A stretch of 47,174 nucleotides of DNA from JBEKTY01 sp049515555. GTDB taxonomy: Bacteria > Planctomycetota > Planctomycetia > Pirellulales > Thermoguttaceae. The DNA lies in NCBI GenBank assembly GCA_049515555.1, contig JBEKTY010000046.1:1-47174 (forward strand), read 5' to 3'. The position numbers and the translations under genes were made by a program. This document shows positions 27,927-35,512 of the stretch, in pieces (position 1 is the first letter of the stretch; each line of letters starts with the position of its first letter). The notes beneath the pieces are model-generated. The model saw nothing but the letters and a program-made list of their open reading frames with translations, did not search any database and had not been told where the DNA came from.

Positions 27927-29573
27927 TCAATCAAGCGTGAAACGATTCTGGCCGGCCTGGGCGGCAAAATCCCACCTCTTCCCGCCGCGCTCCACCCGCA
28001 GTTGGAACGGGCCGTCCGACTCGACGGTCACTTCGACCGGTCGGTCGGGCTGGCTGGACGGCTGGGCCACGAGCGTGGCCGTGTGGCCGTTGAATCGGAA
28101 CCGCTCGCAGCCGCAGCGCTGCGTGGCAGTCAAGGCCCAGGTCAATCGGTTGTGGGGGGCGTCGGGCTTCAGGCCGATGCCGTACTCGAGAAAGTACAGG
28201 ATGGGGACGAGGCCCGTCCAGCCGACGAGGTCCGCCTTCGCCGGTTGCCCCGGTTTGGCGGCATCCGGGGCATAGTTCTCCCACACGGTGCCTGTGGTCC
28301 GAAAGACCTCGCCTACCATCCGCAGGTGTTCCAGGGCGATCTGGCGGGCCAGATCGGGCTTGCCGTAGCGTTCCAAGCCGCGAATGACCATGGTGTTGGT
28401 GGGCGACCAGACGGACCCGCGCCAATAGCCGCCCGCGGGATCGAAGCCCGTCTGGTCGGCCGGCGTGCTGGGGACGCGATGCAGGCGGCCGAAGCTGTGT
28501 GGATTGCACAACTCGGCGGCCAGGGCGTCGGCCTGCTGCGGCGCGGCCACGCCCGCCAGGAGCGTCCAGAAGGCGGCGACCGTCTTCGCCGGGGCCTGCT
28601 TGCCGTCGGCCGTCAGATCGAAGTAGAACCTTCGCTTGGGGTCCCACATCTTATCGTTGATGATGCGTGCCAGTTCCGCGGCTTCCTTGCGGAAGGCCAG
28701 GGCCTCTTCCTTCTTCTCCAGCAGATCGGCGATCTCGGCCAGTTGATTGCCGAACAAGACCATCTGCGACGAGGTATCCACGGCGGTGCCGCCCTTGTCC
28801 AAGTACGGGTTGCGCGGAGAGTTGTCCATGCTGGCCCAGTCGGTCATGTACAGCCCGTTGCCTTGGCGGATGTACGTTTGCAGCGCACGGTAGTACCGCA
28901 CGAGCGGCTCGTAGACGAGCTTCAGGCGGGAACGGTCGCCGGTGATGCGAACGCTTTCCAGCTCAGCCCAGGCGAAGATGGGATGGTTGAGGGCGTCGAG
29001 CGTCAGGTGCGGACGCGGTTGGGGAATCTCACGGCCCGCGTAGTTGACGGAAAACCGGCCCCAGCGGCTGAACAGGTCCTTCTGCTCCCGGTTCACCCAC
29101 TCGACGTAATCCCGGCCCGTGGTGCGGTTGATCTCCCGGCAGATCTCGCCGTCGGCATACTGCTTGGCATAGAAGTTGTCCAGCGAGCAGATCCCGGGGA
29201 CCAGGGGATGCCCGTAGTTGCAGAACATCGTCAGGAAGCAGGAGTCCCAGAGGAAGATGTTCTGGTTGAAGGCGGCGTCGATGAACTGACTAACGAACCC
29301 GCTTCCCGGCCGGGGCTCGTAGAAATTGCGGAACCCCAGCTCCCAAGTCTTCCAGTACATCCGAACGTACAAGGGGTTCTCGTCGTAGATCGGGCTGGGC
29401 AGCTTGCGCTTGGTCTCGGCGAACTTCGGCAGCGGTTTTGCAACGTACTGCTTCTTGGCGAAGTACATGCCTTGGGCAGGCTCGGCTCGTACCGGCCGCA
29501 ATGCCAGACTGCCCAAAATGACGGCCACGACGACAAAGAAGATCCTTGAACGGATGGCGGCGCAATATTCCAT
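27927..29573 (-). CDS. Secreted GH63/trehalase-like glycosidase
   Basis: This 548-residue exported glycosidase belongs to the (alpha/alpha)6 clan that includes GH37 trehalase and GH63 glucosidase. The chosen ATG at 29573 has AAAGG upstream and starts a signal peptide ending near RPVRA (residue 30). The barrel shows FLWDSCF (108-114), TDWASMDNSPRNPY (244-257), GGYWRGSVWSPTN (381-393) and GTVWENYAPD (428-437). By comparison with GH63, Asp250 of the MDNSP segment is the likely general acid and Glu432 of the VWENY segment the likely base. These assignments are from motif memory, not an alignment. The substrate is unknown and is probably an alpha-glucoside or mannoside. It is the last gene of a minus-strand run after the STAS gene (53 bp gap). 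An upstream ATG at 29729 would add 52 residues and overlap the STAS gene. Confidence 0.85.
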   Translation of the reverse strand: MEYCAAIRSRIFFVVVAVILGSLALRPVRAEPAQGMYFAKKQYVAKPLPKFAETKRKLPSPIYDENPLYVRMYWKTWELGFRNFYEPRPGSGFVSQFIDAAFNQNIFLWDSCFLTMFCNYGHPLVPGICSLDNFYAKQYADGEICREINRTTGRDYVEWVNREQKDLFSRWGRFSVNYAGREIPQPRPHLTLDALNHPIFAWAELESVRITGDRSRLKLVYEPLVRYYRALQTYIRQGNGLYMTDWASMDNSPRNPYLDKGGTAVDTSSQMVLFGNQLAEIADLLEKKEEALAFRKEAAELARIINDKMWDPKRRFYFDLTADGKQAPAKTVAAFWTLLAGVAAPQQADALAAELCNPHSFGRLHRVPSTPADQTGFDPAGGYWRGSVWSPTNTMVIRGLERYGKPDLARQIALEHLRMVGEVFRTTGTVWENYAPDAAKPGQPAKADLVGWTGLVPILYFLEYGIGLKPDAPHNRLTWALTATQRCGCERFRFNGHTATLVAQPSSQPDRPVEVTVESDGPFQLRVERGGKRWDFAAQAGQNRFTLD

Positions 29574-29626
29574 GTTCGGGCCTTTGCGATGATCGGGCGG
29601 GTTTGATGGTCCTTGGGCCGCATTTG

Positions 29627-29980
29627 TCAGAAAGAGGGGCAGGCGTCGGCCACGTCCTTGTGGATGGAAAAAATGCGATCGAGCTTGCAGACGTGGAAGA
29701 CCTCCAATATCTCGGGCCGAATGCTGCACAGCTTGACCTTGCCGTCGCGAGCCCGGACTTTGGCATTCAGCGAGATGAGCTTGCCGATCAGCGCGCTGGA
29801 GAGGTAATCGACGTTGGAGAAGTCCAGGACGAAGCGCTTGCGTGTTCCCTCGTCAACCAGGCGGTAAAGTTCCTGACCCACCTGCTCGATTTCGGGGAGG
29901 TTGGCGATGTGGCGGTCGCGAAAGCGCACCACGGTCACGTCGCCGCCTTCCGAGATTTCCAGCCTTTGATATGCCGCCAT
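29627..29980 (-). CDS. STAS-domain anti-sigma factor antagonist-like protein
   Basis: This 117-residue cytoplasmic protein is a single STAS domain of the SpoIIAA/RsbV type. Family members bind anti-sigma kinases and are switched by serine phosphorylation. The pattern FVLDFSNVDYLSSALIGKL (residues 50-68) matches the STAS switch loop, with Ser61 or Ser62 at the expected phosphorylation position. The C-terminal helix region (LCSIRPEILEVFHVCKLDRIF) is also typical. The ATG at 29980 is preceded by AGGAG with an eight-base spacer. A longer frame from 30067 would overlap the upstream gene and lacks this site. No anti-sigma kinase or phosphatase lies nearby, so the partner is unknown. Confidence 0.9.
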   Translation of the reverse strand: MAAYQRLEISEGGDVTVVRFRDRHIANLPEIEQVGQELYRLVDEGTRKRFVLDFSNVDYLSSALIGKLISLNAKVRARDGKVKLCSIRPEILEVFHVCKLDRIFSIHKDVADACPSF

Positions 29981-30045
29981 GGGAATTGCTCCTGTTGAAG
30001 GTCGGAAAGACGAAGCACCGAGGCTCCCGTGGAGAGAATGCCGAT

Positions 30046-30549
30046 CTATCGCCGCCGTCGCAGCCAACCCAGGCTCAGTCTTCGCCTAAGGATGCTTTTC
30101 CGGGCCAGGTGCTGGCGAAGGGCCGCCGCACGGTCTCGATAGTCTTGCGCTTTGTCCAGGCACTGGCCGTCCGATTCGCACCGCAGTCCGGCGGCGGTGG
30201 CGTAACAAGCGGCCGCCTTGCGATAATACTTGAAGGCCCTGTTCAGATCCTTCCGCAGGACACAGTCCGACGCGGCATCTCCATACAGACGTGCCGCATT
30301 CACATAATACTGTGCAATCGCTCGATCGGTGAGCTCCTCCGGCAGCTCGGCCGCCGGGTTCTCGCGGAAGAGCTGCTCCCGGGCAAGCCGGTCGCTGACG
30401 GCGTTGTTCTCGTTGAGCTTGGCCTCGCGCAACATCTCGAACAGTCGCGTGCTGTTGGGAGCGCCGCCGGAGGCTTTCAGGCGGGCCAGCAACTCGCCGA
30501 AGGCCCGCGACCTCCTCTCCCGGACCATCTCTTTCCCGATGTCCGACAT
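30046..30549 (-). CDS. Hypothetical helical protein upstream of the STAS gene
   Basis: I do not recognise this 167-residue protein. It is almost entirely helical and has no signal peptide or membrane segment. It contains an aromatic and alanine-rich helical pair (YYVNAARLYGDAASD and RAFKYYRKAAACYATA) resembling TPR or MIT-like hairpins, and it ends in a strongly basic tail (SILRRRLSLGWLRRRR). The ATG has GGGAG eight bases upstream. It precedes the STAS gene by 65 bp on the same strand, so the two may be co-transcribed and the protein may be a regulatory partner or scaffold (inferred). The coding call itself is fairly secure from the ribosome binding site and codon pattern. Confidence 0.7.
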   Translation of the reverse strand: MSDIGKEMVRERRSRAFGELLARLKASGGAPNSTRLFEMLREAKLNENNAVSDRLAREQLFRENPAAELPEELTDRAIAQYYVNAARLYGDAASDCVLRKDLNRAFKYYRKAAACYATAAGLRCESDGQCLDKAQDYRDRAAALRQHLARKSILRRRLSLGWLRRRR

Positions 30550-30685
30550 CCCGTTGCTCCCGGCAAACCGTCAGCCTTCACGGGGAACTATCCCAAGTTT
30601 CGCGGCGGTCAGGGAATAATCGCGCAAACGGGCGTATCGGCCGCGAAACTGGGACTGTCCCCTTCGGCTGCACGACCTCCACTCA

Positions 30686-30713
30686 TTTTTATGGAAAGCC
30701 ACCTGCTAGTCAA
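30686..30713 (-). promoter_or_regulatory. Promoter candidate for the helical-STAS-GH63 cluster
   Basis: On the minus strand TTGACT (30713-30708) is followed after 16 bases by TAAAAA (30691-30686), about 135 bases before the ATG at 30549. The rest of the gap between 30550 and 30805 shows no gene. Confidence 0.3.
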
Positions 30714-30805
30714 GGGGGGTGGCGCGAGCACCGGCCGTTCGTTGGATGGACCGCGGCGCCCTGGCGGGGCCCGGTTGGCAAGGATTTCGCGTCGATCTGC
30801 AAGAA

Positions 30806-31702
30806 CTACTTTTTCCCGGTTGCCGATTCAACGACGATGGGCGTATCATCGGCGTTGCCCCACTCGCCCCAGCTTGCGTAGTAGTTGCTCACGCTCGTCG
30901 CGCCCATCAACTCCATCGCGAAGGCCATTACGGCAGCTCGTCCACCGGACTGACAGTGGGTTGCGGTTGGGCTCTCCAACTCTACGCCTGCTTCCCGAAA
31001 GAGCGTGCGAAGCTGATCGGCACTCTTGAAGCGCTGAGTCTTCTTGTCGATCAAGTCGATCCATTCCAAATGCTTGGCTCCGGGGATCGCCCCGGCACGC
31101 TTGTTCTTCTGTTTGTCGATCCCGCAGAACTCGGCGTCGGAGCGGGCATCCACGATCTGTAGGCTCTTGTCCTTAAGGGCAGCCAGGAGCTGCCCCTTTG
31201 TGGCCAGCCGTTTCGATTGAGGCGTGGCCTGGAAAGTCCGCGGCGTGGGCGTTTGAGGCTCGTCGGCCTCGAGGGGGAGCCCGGCTGCCTTCCAGCCCGT
31301 CCATCCGGCGTTGAGTAGACGCACTTCCTCCACGCCCCAATATCGTAGAATCCACCAGATGCGGGCAGCGTCCTTCGAGGAACTGCTGTCATACACAACG
31401 ACTTTGGAATCACGGTCAATTCCAAGGCTGCCGATCCTGCGGCTCCATGCCTCGGCATCTTTACCCGAGCCGAAGGCCTTGGCCCAAGCCACCGCATCGA
31501 CCCAGCGTGCCCCAGGAACGCGATTTTCATCGAATGCCTTCCGGGCACGGGCATCCAGAACAACGAACTGCTTGCCAATCTCAGGCTTTGCCAGGGCGGT
31601 CGGCTCCAGGAGCAACTCCGGCCGGGGATACTCCGTCTTATCGGCGGCCAGTGCGGAACAGTGAACCAGGGCAAGGACGGCAAAGAACGTAGCCAGTCTC
31701 AT
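30806..31702 (-). CDS. Periplasmic two-domain rhodanese (thiosulfate sulfurtransferase-like)
   Basis: This 298-residue exported protein has two rhodanese domains, the architecture of thiosulfate and 3-mercaptopyruvate sulfurtransferases. The second domain carries the active-site loop CQSGGRA, with the persulfide-forming cysteine at residue 250. The first domain has DSSSSKDAAR at the equivalent place and no cysteine, as expected for the inactive half. The ATG at 31702 starts a clean signal peptide (MRLATFFAVLALVHCSALAA). An in-frame ATG at 31747, 12 bp after the upstream stop, would give a longer n-region and could be used by translational coupling. It is the last gene of a four-gene minus-strand cluster with three other exported redox or phosphoesterase proteins, which points to handling of sulfane sulfur in the periplasm (inferred). 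Confidence 0.88.
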   Translation of the reverse strand: MRLATFFAVLALVHCSALAADKTEYPRPELLLEPTALAKPEIGKQFVVLDARARKAFDENRVPGARWVDAVAWAKAFGSGKDAEAWSRRIGSLGIDRDSKVVVYDSSSSKDAARIWWILRYWGVEEVRLLNAGWTGWKAAGLPLEADEPQTPTPRTFQATPQSKRLATKGQLLAALKDKSLQIVDARSDAEFCGIDKQKNKRAGAIPGAKHLEWIDLIDKKTQRFKSADQLRTLFREAGVELESPTATHCQSGGRAAVMAFAMELMGATSVSNYYASWGEWGNADDTPIVVESATGKK

Positions 31703-31759
31703 GGGCAACCCGCGGTAGCCAAGGGTGGTTTCGACGACAAGCGGCATATTCTTTGAGGA

Positions 31760-32557
31760 TCAGTGTTTCCCGTAGTTCATGGGAACGCCTTTGCGCTGTG
31801 CCTGAATGTAAGCCTCCAAGGCCCGCATCGTTGGACCATCGGGTTCCAGCTTGGCAGCACGCACCGGGTTCTCGACACACCAGTTGATCATGTCGCGCAG
31901 CAGGACAACGCGGCCCAATTGCGATTGGAACTTGGGATAGGTCTCCGGGTGCGTGTTGGCTGCGTGCGGATGGCACATGTCGCAGGAAACGGCGACCGTG
32001 CTACCCAACTCGTCGGCACTGTGGAAGATCCGGGAACCCTCCGCGGCGAACTTCTCCGTCTCCCGTGCCCAGGTCAGAAGATCGCGCTGGGTGAAGTTGC
32101 CGTAGGTGTCGCCCTTTGCCTGGCCACCCTTGAGCAGGTCGGAGTTGTCCGCCGGCAGTTTGAGCGTGTGCCGTTCTTTTTCTTCTGCCACCCACTTGGC
32201 CTGCGGGTGGTTGCGTTTCCACTGGTCCATTAAGCTGTCGGCCATGGGCTGCCCCCTAAGTGCCTTGGAGACTTCGACGGCGTTGCCGCCGTCGCAGGCG
32301 CCGACCTTGACGGTCTCTTCATCACCTTTTGCTGTAATCTTGGCCGGAGCGGGTTCCGACTGCTTCTGGCCTGCCGGTTCGGCCGCAGCCTCGGGCTTGA
32401 CGGCCGCATCGGCGAGAGCGGACGGCGCCGGGCTCTTGGCAGAGACCGGAGCAACGGCCTTGGGCGGCGTGCCTTGTTCGGAACAGCCGACAAGGAACCC
32501 TGCCAGTAGAAGCCAGACTGCGCCGCCGACGGCGCATCGCATCGACGTGTTGCTCAT
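31760..32557 (-). CDS. Mono-heme cytochrome c lipoprotein
   Basis: This 265-residue lipoprotein carries one covalent heme site. The N-terminus has a lipobox (LVGC, Cys25), followed by a linker of about 60 residues rich in Ala, Pro and Lys. The heme motif CDMCH lies at residues 192-196. The C-terminal part (DMINWCVENP, TMRALEAYIQ, GVPMNYGKH) resembles the SoxA/SHP-like class of diheme or monoheme cytochromes. That resemblance is from memory, and only one CxxCH is present. AAGGAG precedes the ATG with a spacer of seven bases. It lies 21 bp after the metallophosphoesterase gene and upstream of the rhodanese gene. A role as electron carrier for the peroxidase or in sulfur oxidation is possible but not shown. 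Confidence 0.85.
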   Translation of the reverse strand: MSNTSMRCAVGGAVWLLLAGFLVGCSEQGTPPKAVAPVSAKSPAPSALADAAVKPEAAAEPAGQKQSEPAPAKITAKGDEETVKVGACDGGNAVEVSKALRGQPMADSLMDQWKRNHPQAKWVAEEKERHTLKLPADNSDLLKGGQAKGDTYGNFTQRDLLTWARETEKFAAEGSRIFHSADELGSTVAVSCDMCHPHAANTHPETYPKFQSQLGRVVLLRDMINWCVENPVRAAKLEPDGPTMRALEAYIQAQRKGVPMNYGKH

Positions 32558-32578
32558 GGTTTATCTCCTTATGTGCGT

Positions 32579-33697
32579 TCAATAGGCCAGCCGGTTGGGC
32601 TTCGGTGGAACACTCTCTTTGCCCCAACTGGCGGTGTACGCGCTGCTCACAGTGATCGGATTGCGGTTCCACAGGCTGTAGACCTTGTCGACCAGTCCGT
32701 CCGCGTGCACAAGCACCTCGCCATCGCCGCAGCCGTCGTTGGGATTGAACGGGTCGGGACGACTCATCTGGATGGTCAGCTCCGGCATGCCTTCCGGGGC
32801 ATACGGCCAAGGCCAGGCGGTTGAAAGCAACCCGTGGAAATGGATGTTGCCGATGCGGTTGGTCAGCAACTGGTGGGTATGCCCGTGAATTACCACCACC
32901 TGCTTGAACCGCTTGAGGATGGCCTGGACCTCTTCGGCGTCGTCGGTCCAGAAGTTCCAGTTCTTGTACAGCTTATAGAGCGGCGAGTGGGAGAAGACGA
33001 TGAGCGGGGCATCGTCAGGAAGTTTTGCCAGATCCTCCTTGAGCCAGTTCCGCTGTTCTTCACCCACCGTGAAGGAACTCTGGACGCCGTTGTCCAGCCC
33101 GGCCACGGTCTTCATGCGTTCCATGGGCGACATGCCCCTGGCGGTCCAGAAATCGCGTTCCACCACGCTATTGAGGACCACGAAGTGAACCCCTTTGTGG
33201 TCGAAGGAGTAGGTCGATTTACCGAACAGGTCGTGCCATTTGTCGCCCAAATCGAAATACCAGTCGTGCTCTCCGACCATGATCTTCAACGGAGCCTTGA
33301 GACTCTTGAGGATCTGCGCGCCCAAATCGAGCTGCTTGACCGCTCCGAGTTGCGCCAAGTCGCCCCCATAGAAGACGAAGTCGGGCTGCGGGTCGAGTTT
33401 GTTCACGTCGTCGACCGCGCGGAGCAGCCCCCGCACGAAACGGTCATTGACGCTTTTTTCGTACAAGTGCGAGTCCGAGATATAGGCGAACCGAAAGGCC
33501 GGTTTCGATTCTGTGGTTTCCGAACCCTGCGCCACGGCCACCGGCGTGAACGAATGCGGCGCGGCGAGTCCGGCGGTCGCGCCCACGGCCGCCGCCGACA
33601 CCTTCAGGAAGGAGCGACGGTCGAGATTTCGCAAGCCATGGAAGAACTGCCGACGCTCTTCCAGATACTTGGTTTCGACACTCTTATGAGTAGCCAT
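32579..33697 (-). CDS. Tat-exported calcineurin-type metallophosphoesterase
   Basis: This 372-residue protein has a twin-arginine signal (RRSFLK, residues 27-32, followed by an Ala-rich stretch), so it is exported folded with its metals. The calcineurin-like motifs are in order: DSH (75-77), GGD (111-113), GEHD (142-145), FSHSP (235-239) and HGHTH (271-275). The third motif is normally GNHD, and here Glu replaces the metal-bridging Asn. The core fold fits phosphodiesterase or phosphomonoesterase activity, with unknown substrate. The ATG has AAAGGAG eight bases upstream. It lies 16 bp from the peroxidase gene and 21 bp from the cytochrome gene, so the three are almost certainly one transcript. 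Confidence 0.9.
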   Translation of the reverse strand: MATHKSVETKYLEERRQFFHGLRNLDRRSFLKVSAAAVGATAGLAAPHSFTPVAVAQGSETTESKPAFRFAYISDSHLYEKSVNDRFVRGLLRAVDDVNKLDPQPDFVFYGGDLAQLGAVKQLDLGAQILKSLKAPLKIMVGEHDWYFDLGDKWHDLFGKSTYSFDHKGVHFVVLNSVVERDFWTARGMSPMERMKTVAGLDNGVQSSFTVGEEQRNWLKEDLAKLPDDAPLIVFSHSPLYKLYKNWNFWTDDAEEVQAILKRFKQVVVIHGHTHQLLTNRIGNIHFHGLLSTAWPWPYAPEGMPELTIQMSRPDPFNPNDGCGDGEVLVHADGLVDKVYSLWNRNPITVSSAYTASWGKESVPPKPNRLAY

Positions 33698-33713
33698 CGT
33701 TAATCGCTCCTTT

Positions 33714-35066
33714 TTACTTGTCTTTGCTGTTGGTGCCCGTTACCCGCTGCTCGAACGGAATGGTCTTCCGCAGCGCCATGGCCTCGTCGCGGAAAGGGCG
33801 CTGCTTCTGGGCCGCGGCTTTTTGCAACTGGAACTGCCGCTGGTTCTCGGCGGCAAAGCGAACATCGGTCAGCGTGAAGAGAAAGGCTACCAGTTGGTCG
33901 ATCTCCGCCTCGGTCAGGGCCAGGGGCTCGATGCCTCCGTCCAGGAAAGGATTGGCCTCGCCGCCTTTGTTGTAGTGGTCCATCACGTCCCACAGCGTGG
34001 CCATCGACCCGTCGTGCATGTAGGGGCCGGTGATGCCGATGTTCAGAATCTGAGGGGTGCGGAAGGAGCCGATTTCCGAGCGGTTGTGGGTCACCATGAA
34101 CCGCCCCAACTCGCTGAGGTCGGTCCCCACGGCCAGTTCGTCCAATTTCTGTTCCGAAGCGCCTTCGGCCAACGCCTTGAGGGCTTTCTGCGCCAAGCCC
34201 TCGAAGTTCTGGTGGCGGGCGGACACGCCCACGTTGTGGAAGCGATTGTCGGTGCCCAGCGGGTTGGCGGGATTCATCTGGTGGCAAGCCGTGCAACGGG
34301 CCTTGCCGTTGAACAGCTCCCAGCCCGCCTGGGCCTGGGCCGAGATGGCCGTCGAATCGGCGTTGAGGAAGCGGCGGAACGGCGAGTCCACGAAGACCAG
34401 CGTCCGCTCGAAGGCCGCGATGGCCCGGCCGAGGTCCTCGTAGTTCATCGCCCGGCCGTAGGCCTTCTTGAAGGCTTCCTGATACTCGGGAACATCGCTG
34501 ACGGCCTTCAAGGCGGTTGCTTCATCGGGCATCCCCATCTCGACCGGGTTGAGGATGGGCATCTTCGCCTGGTTGTCCAGGCTCGGCGAGCGGCCGTCCC
34601 AGAAGAACGTCTGGAGCAGGAGCGCGTTGAGCGTCGTCGGCGCGTTCCGCTTGCCATGCTGCCCCTTGATTCCCTCCGAGACTGCCCGCTGATCGGTGAA
34701 GCCGCGCGTCACGTCATGGCAGGTGGCGCAGGAAAGGGAGTTGTCCCGCGAGAGCCGCGTGTCGAAATACAGCTTCCGCCCCAGCTCCACGCGCTCCGGC
34801 GTCATCTTGTTGTCTTCGGGGACGTACGCCGCCCATACGACCGGATCAAGACCGGCCGGGGCCTTGGTTACGTCCTGCTCCAGCTTTAGTTTCTGGAGTT
34901 CCGCCAACTGTTGCTCCGCGCTGGCATCCCCATGTTTGCCTTGCGGCGTCTGGGGTGGCGAATCGGCCGCCGCGAAGAGCGACCAAACCAGGCCTCCGGC
35001 AAGCGTTGCGCCAAACAGCGTCAGCGCTACCCAGTACCTGAACCGAACCATCTTGTGTTGTTTCAT
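33714..35066 (-). CDS. Di-heme cytochrome c peroxidase (CcpA/MauG family)
   Basis: This 450-residue periplasmic protein has an N-terminal membrane signal (residues about 11-33). It then has the di-heme peroxidase fold with heme motifs CATCH (113-117) and CTACH (258-262) and the C-terminal segment GPYMHDGSM (347-355), which supplies axial and active-site residues in this family. Members reduce hydrogen peroxide with electrons from small cytochromes, or carry out MauG-type oxidations. The ATG at 35066 has GGAAGGG upstream, and an internal ATG six codons in is also possible. It is the first gene of the cluster running to the rhodanese. The helical C-terminal extension after residue 400 is rich in Gln and Lys. 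Confidence 0.92.
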   Translation of the reverse strand: MKQHKMVRFRYWVALTLFGATLAGGLVWSLFAAADSPPQTPQGKHGDASAEQQLAELQKLKLEQDVTKAPAGLDPVVWAAYVPEDNKMTPERVELGRKLYFDTRLSRDNSLSCATCHDVTRGFTDQRAVSEGIKGQHGKRNAPTTLNALLLQTFFWDGRSPSLDNQAKMPILNPVEMGMPDEATALKAVSDVPEYQEAFKKAYGRAMNYEDLGRAIAAFERTLVFVDSPFRRFLNADSTAISAQAQAGWELFNGKARCTACHQMNPANPLGTDNRFHNVGVSARHQNFEGLAQKALKALAEGASEQKLDELAVGTDLSELGRFMVTHNRSEIGSFRTPQILNIGITGPYMHDGSMATLWDVMDHYNKGGEANPFLDGGIEPLALTEAEIDQLVAFLFTLTDVRFAAENQRQFQLQKAAAQKQRPFRDEAMALRKTIPFEQRVTGTNSKDK

Positions 35067-35303
35067 GGGTACGGCCCTTCCCTAAAAGACTTTCAACTGC
35101 GTTCAGTTGTGAGCTCGCATGAACCTTGGCTGGCGCACAGGATGCACTGTCGTTAAGATTAAACCGCGTGCCACGGTGTCCGCAGGTAGATTGCCGCTGT
35201 TTTGCCTTGGCTTGCCGCATGCCGGGCACGTCCCGATCAGATGCACCGAGAATTCCTCAATGGCGAATCCCTCGTTGCTGACATGAGAAACGCGAGTTCT
35301 GTA

Positions 35304-35332
35304 ACGTTATCCTGCGTGGTAATCCATGTCAA
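35304..35332 (-). promoter_or_regulatory. Promoter candidate for the peroxidase operon
   Basis: A perfect TTGACA (35332-35327 on the minus strand) is followed after 17 bases by TAACGT (35309-35304), a weak -10. It lies about 240 bases before the ATG. Nearer the gene, CAACTG and CAGTTG (35094-35109) form a small dyad that could be an operator. The rest of the gap from 35067 to 35512 has no gene. Confidence 0.25.
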
Positions 35333-35401
35333 TACGCCGCATGGTCTGGGGCAATCATAACTCATTAGTAGGCAATATGTTGCGCCGAATCCTTCGCAAA
35401 G

Positions 35402-35479
35402 GTAGCAGGCACACTCCGTGTGCCGTCCGCTGAAGCGGAATTAGGTATGGCGGACGGCACACGGAGTGTGGCCTGCTAC
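35402..35479. repeat. Long intergenic hairpin repeat (GTAGCAGGC ... GCCTGCTAC)
   Basis: The arms 35402-35430 and 35450-35479 are complementary over 29 positions with one extra base, around a 19-base loop. It lies between the divergently oriented promoter region of the peroxidase operon and the 3' end of the GH36 gene. There is no U-tract, so a simple terminator role is not supported. A dispersed palindromic element is more likely. Confidence 0.85.
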
Positions 35480-35512
35480 GTTCCATGCCGTGAACGGTTA
35501 CAGTTAGGGAAG

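Noticed and set aside
27846..29549. A plus-strand open frame of 567 codons antisense to the GH63-like gene
   Set aside because: The minus-strand frame has a signal peptide, family motifs and a ribosome binding site. The plus-strand product is low-complexity and matches nothing recognisable.
31760..32557. Naming the heme lipoprotein as SoxA and calling the cluster a Sox thiosulfate-oxidation system
   Set aside because: Only one CxxCH is present, and no SoxX, SoxYZ, SoxB or SoxCD is found in the window. The similarity is limited to a short C-terminal segment.
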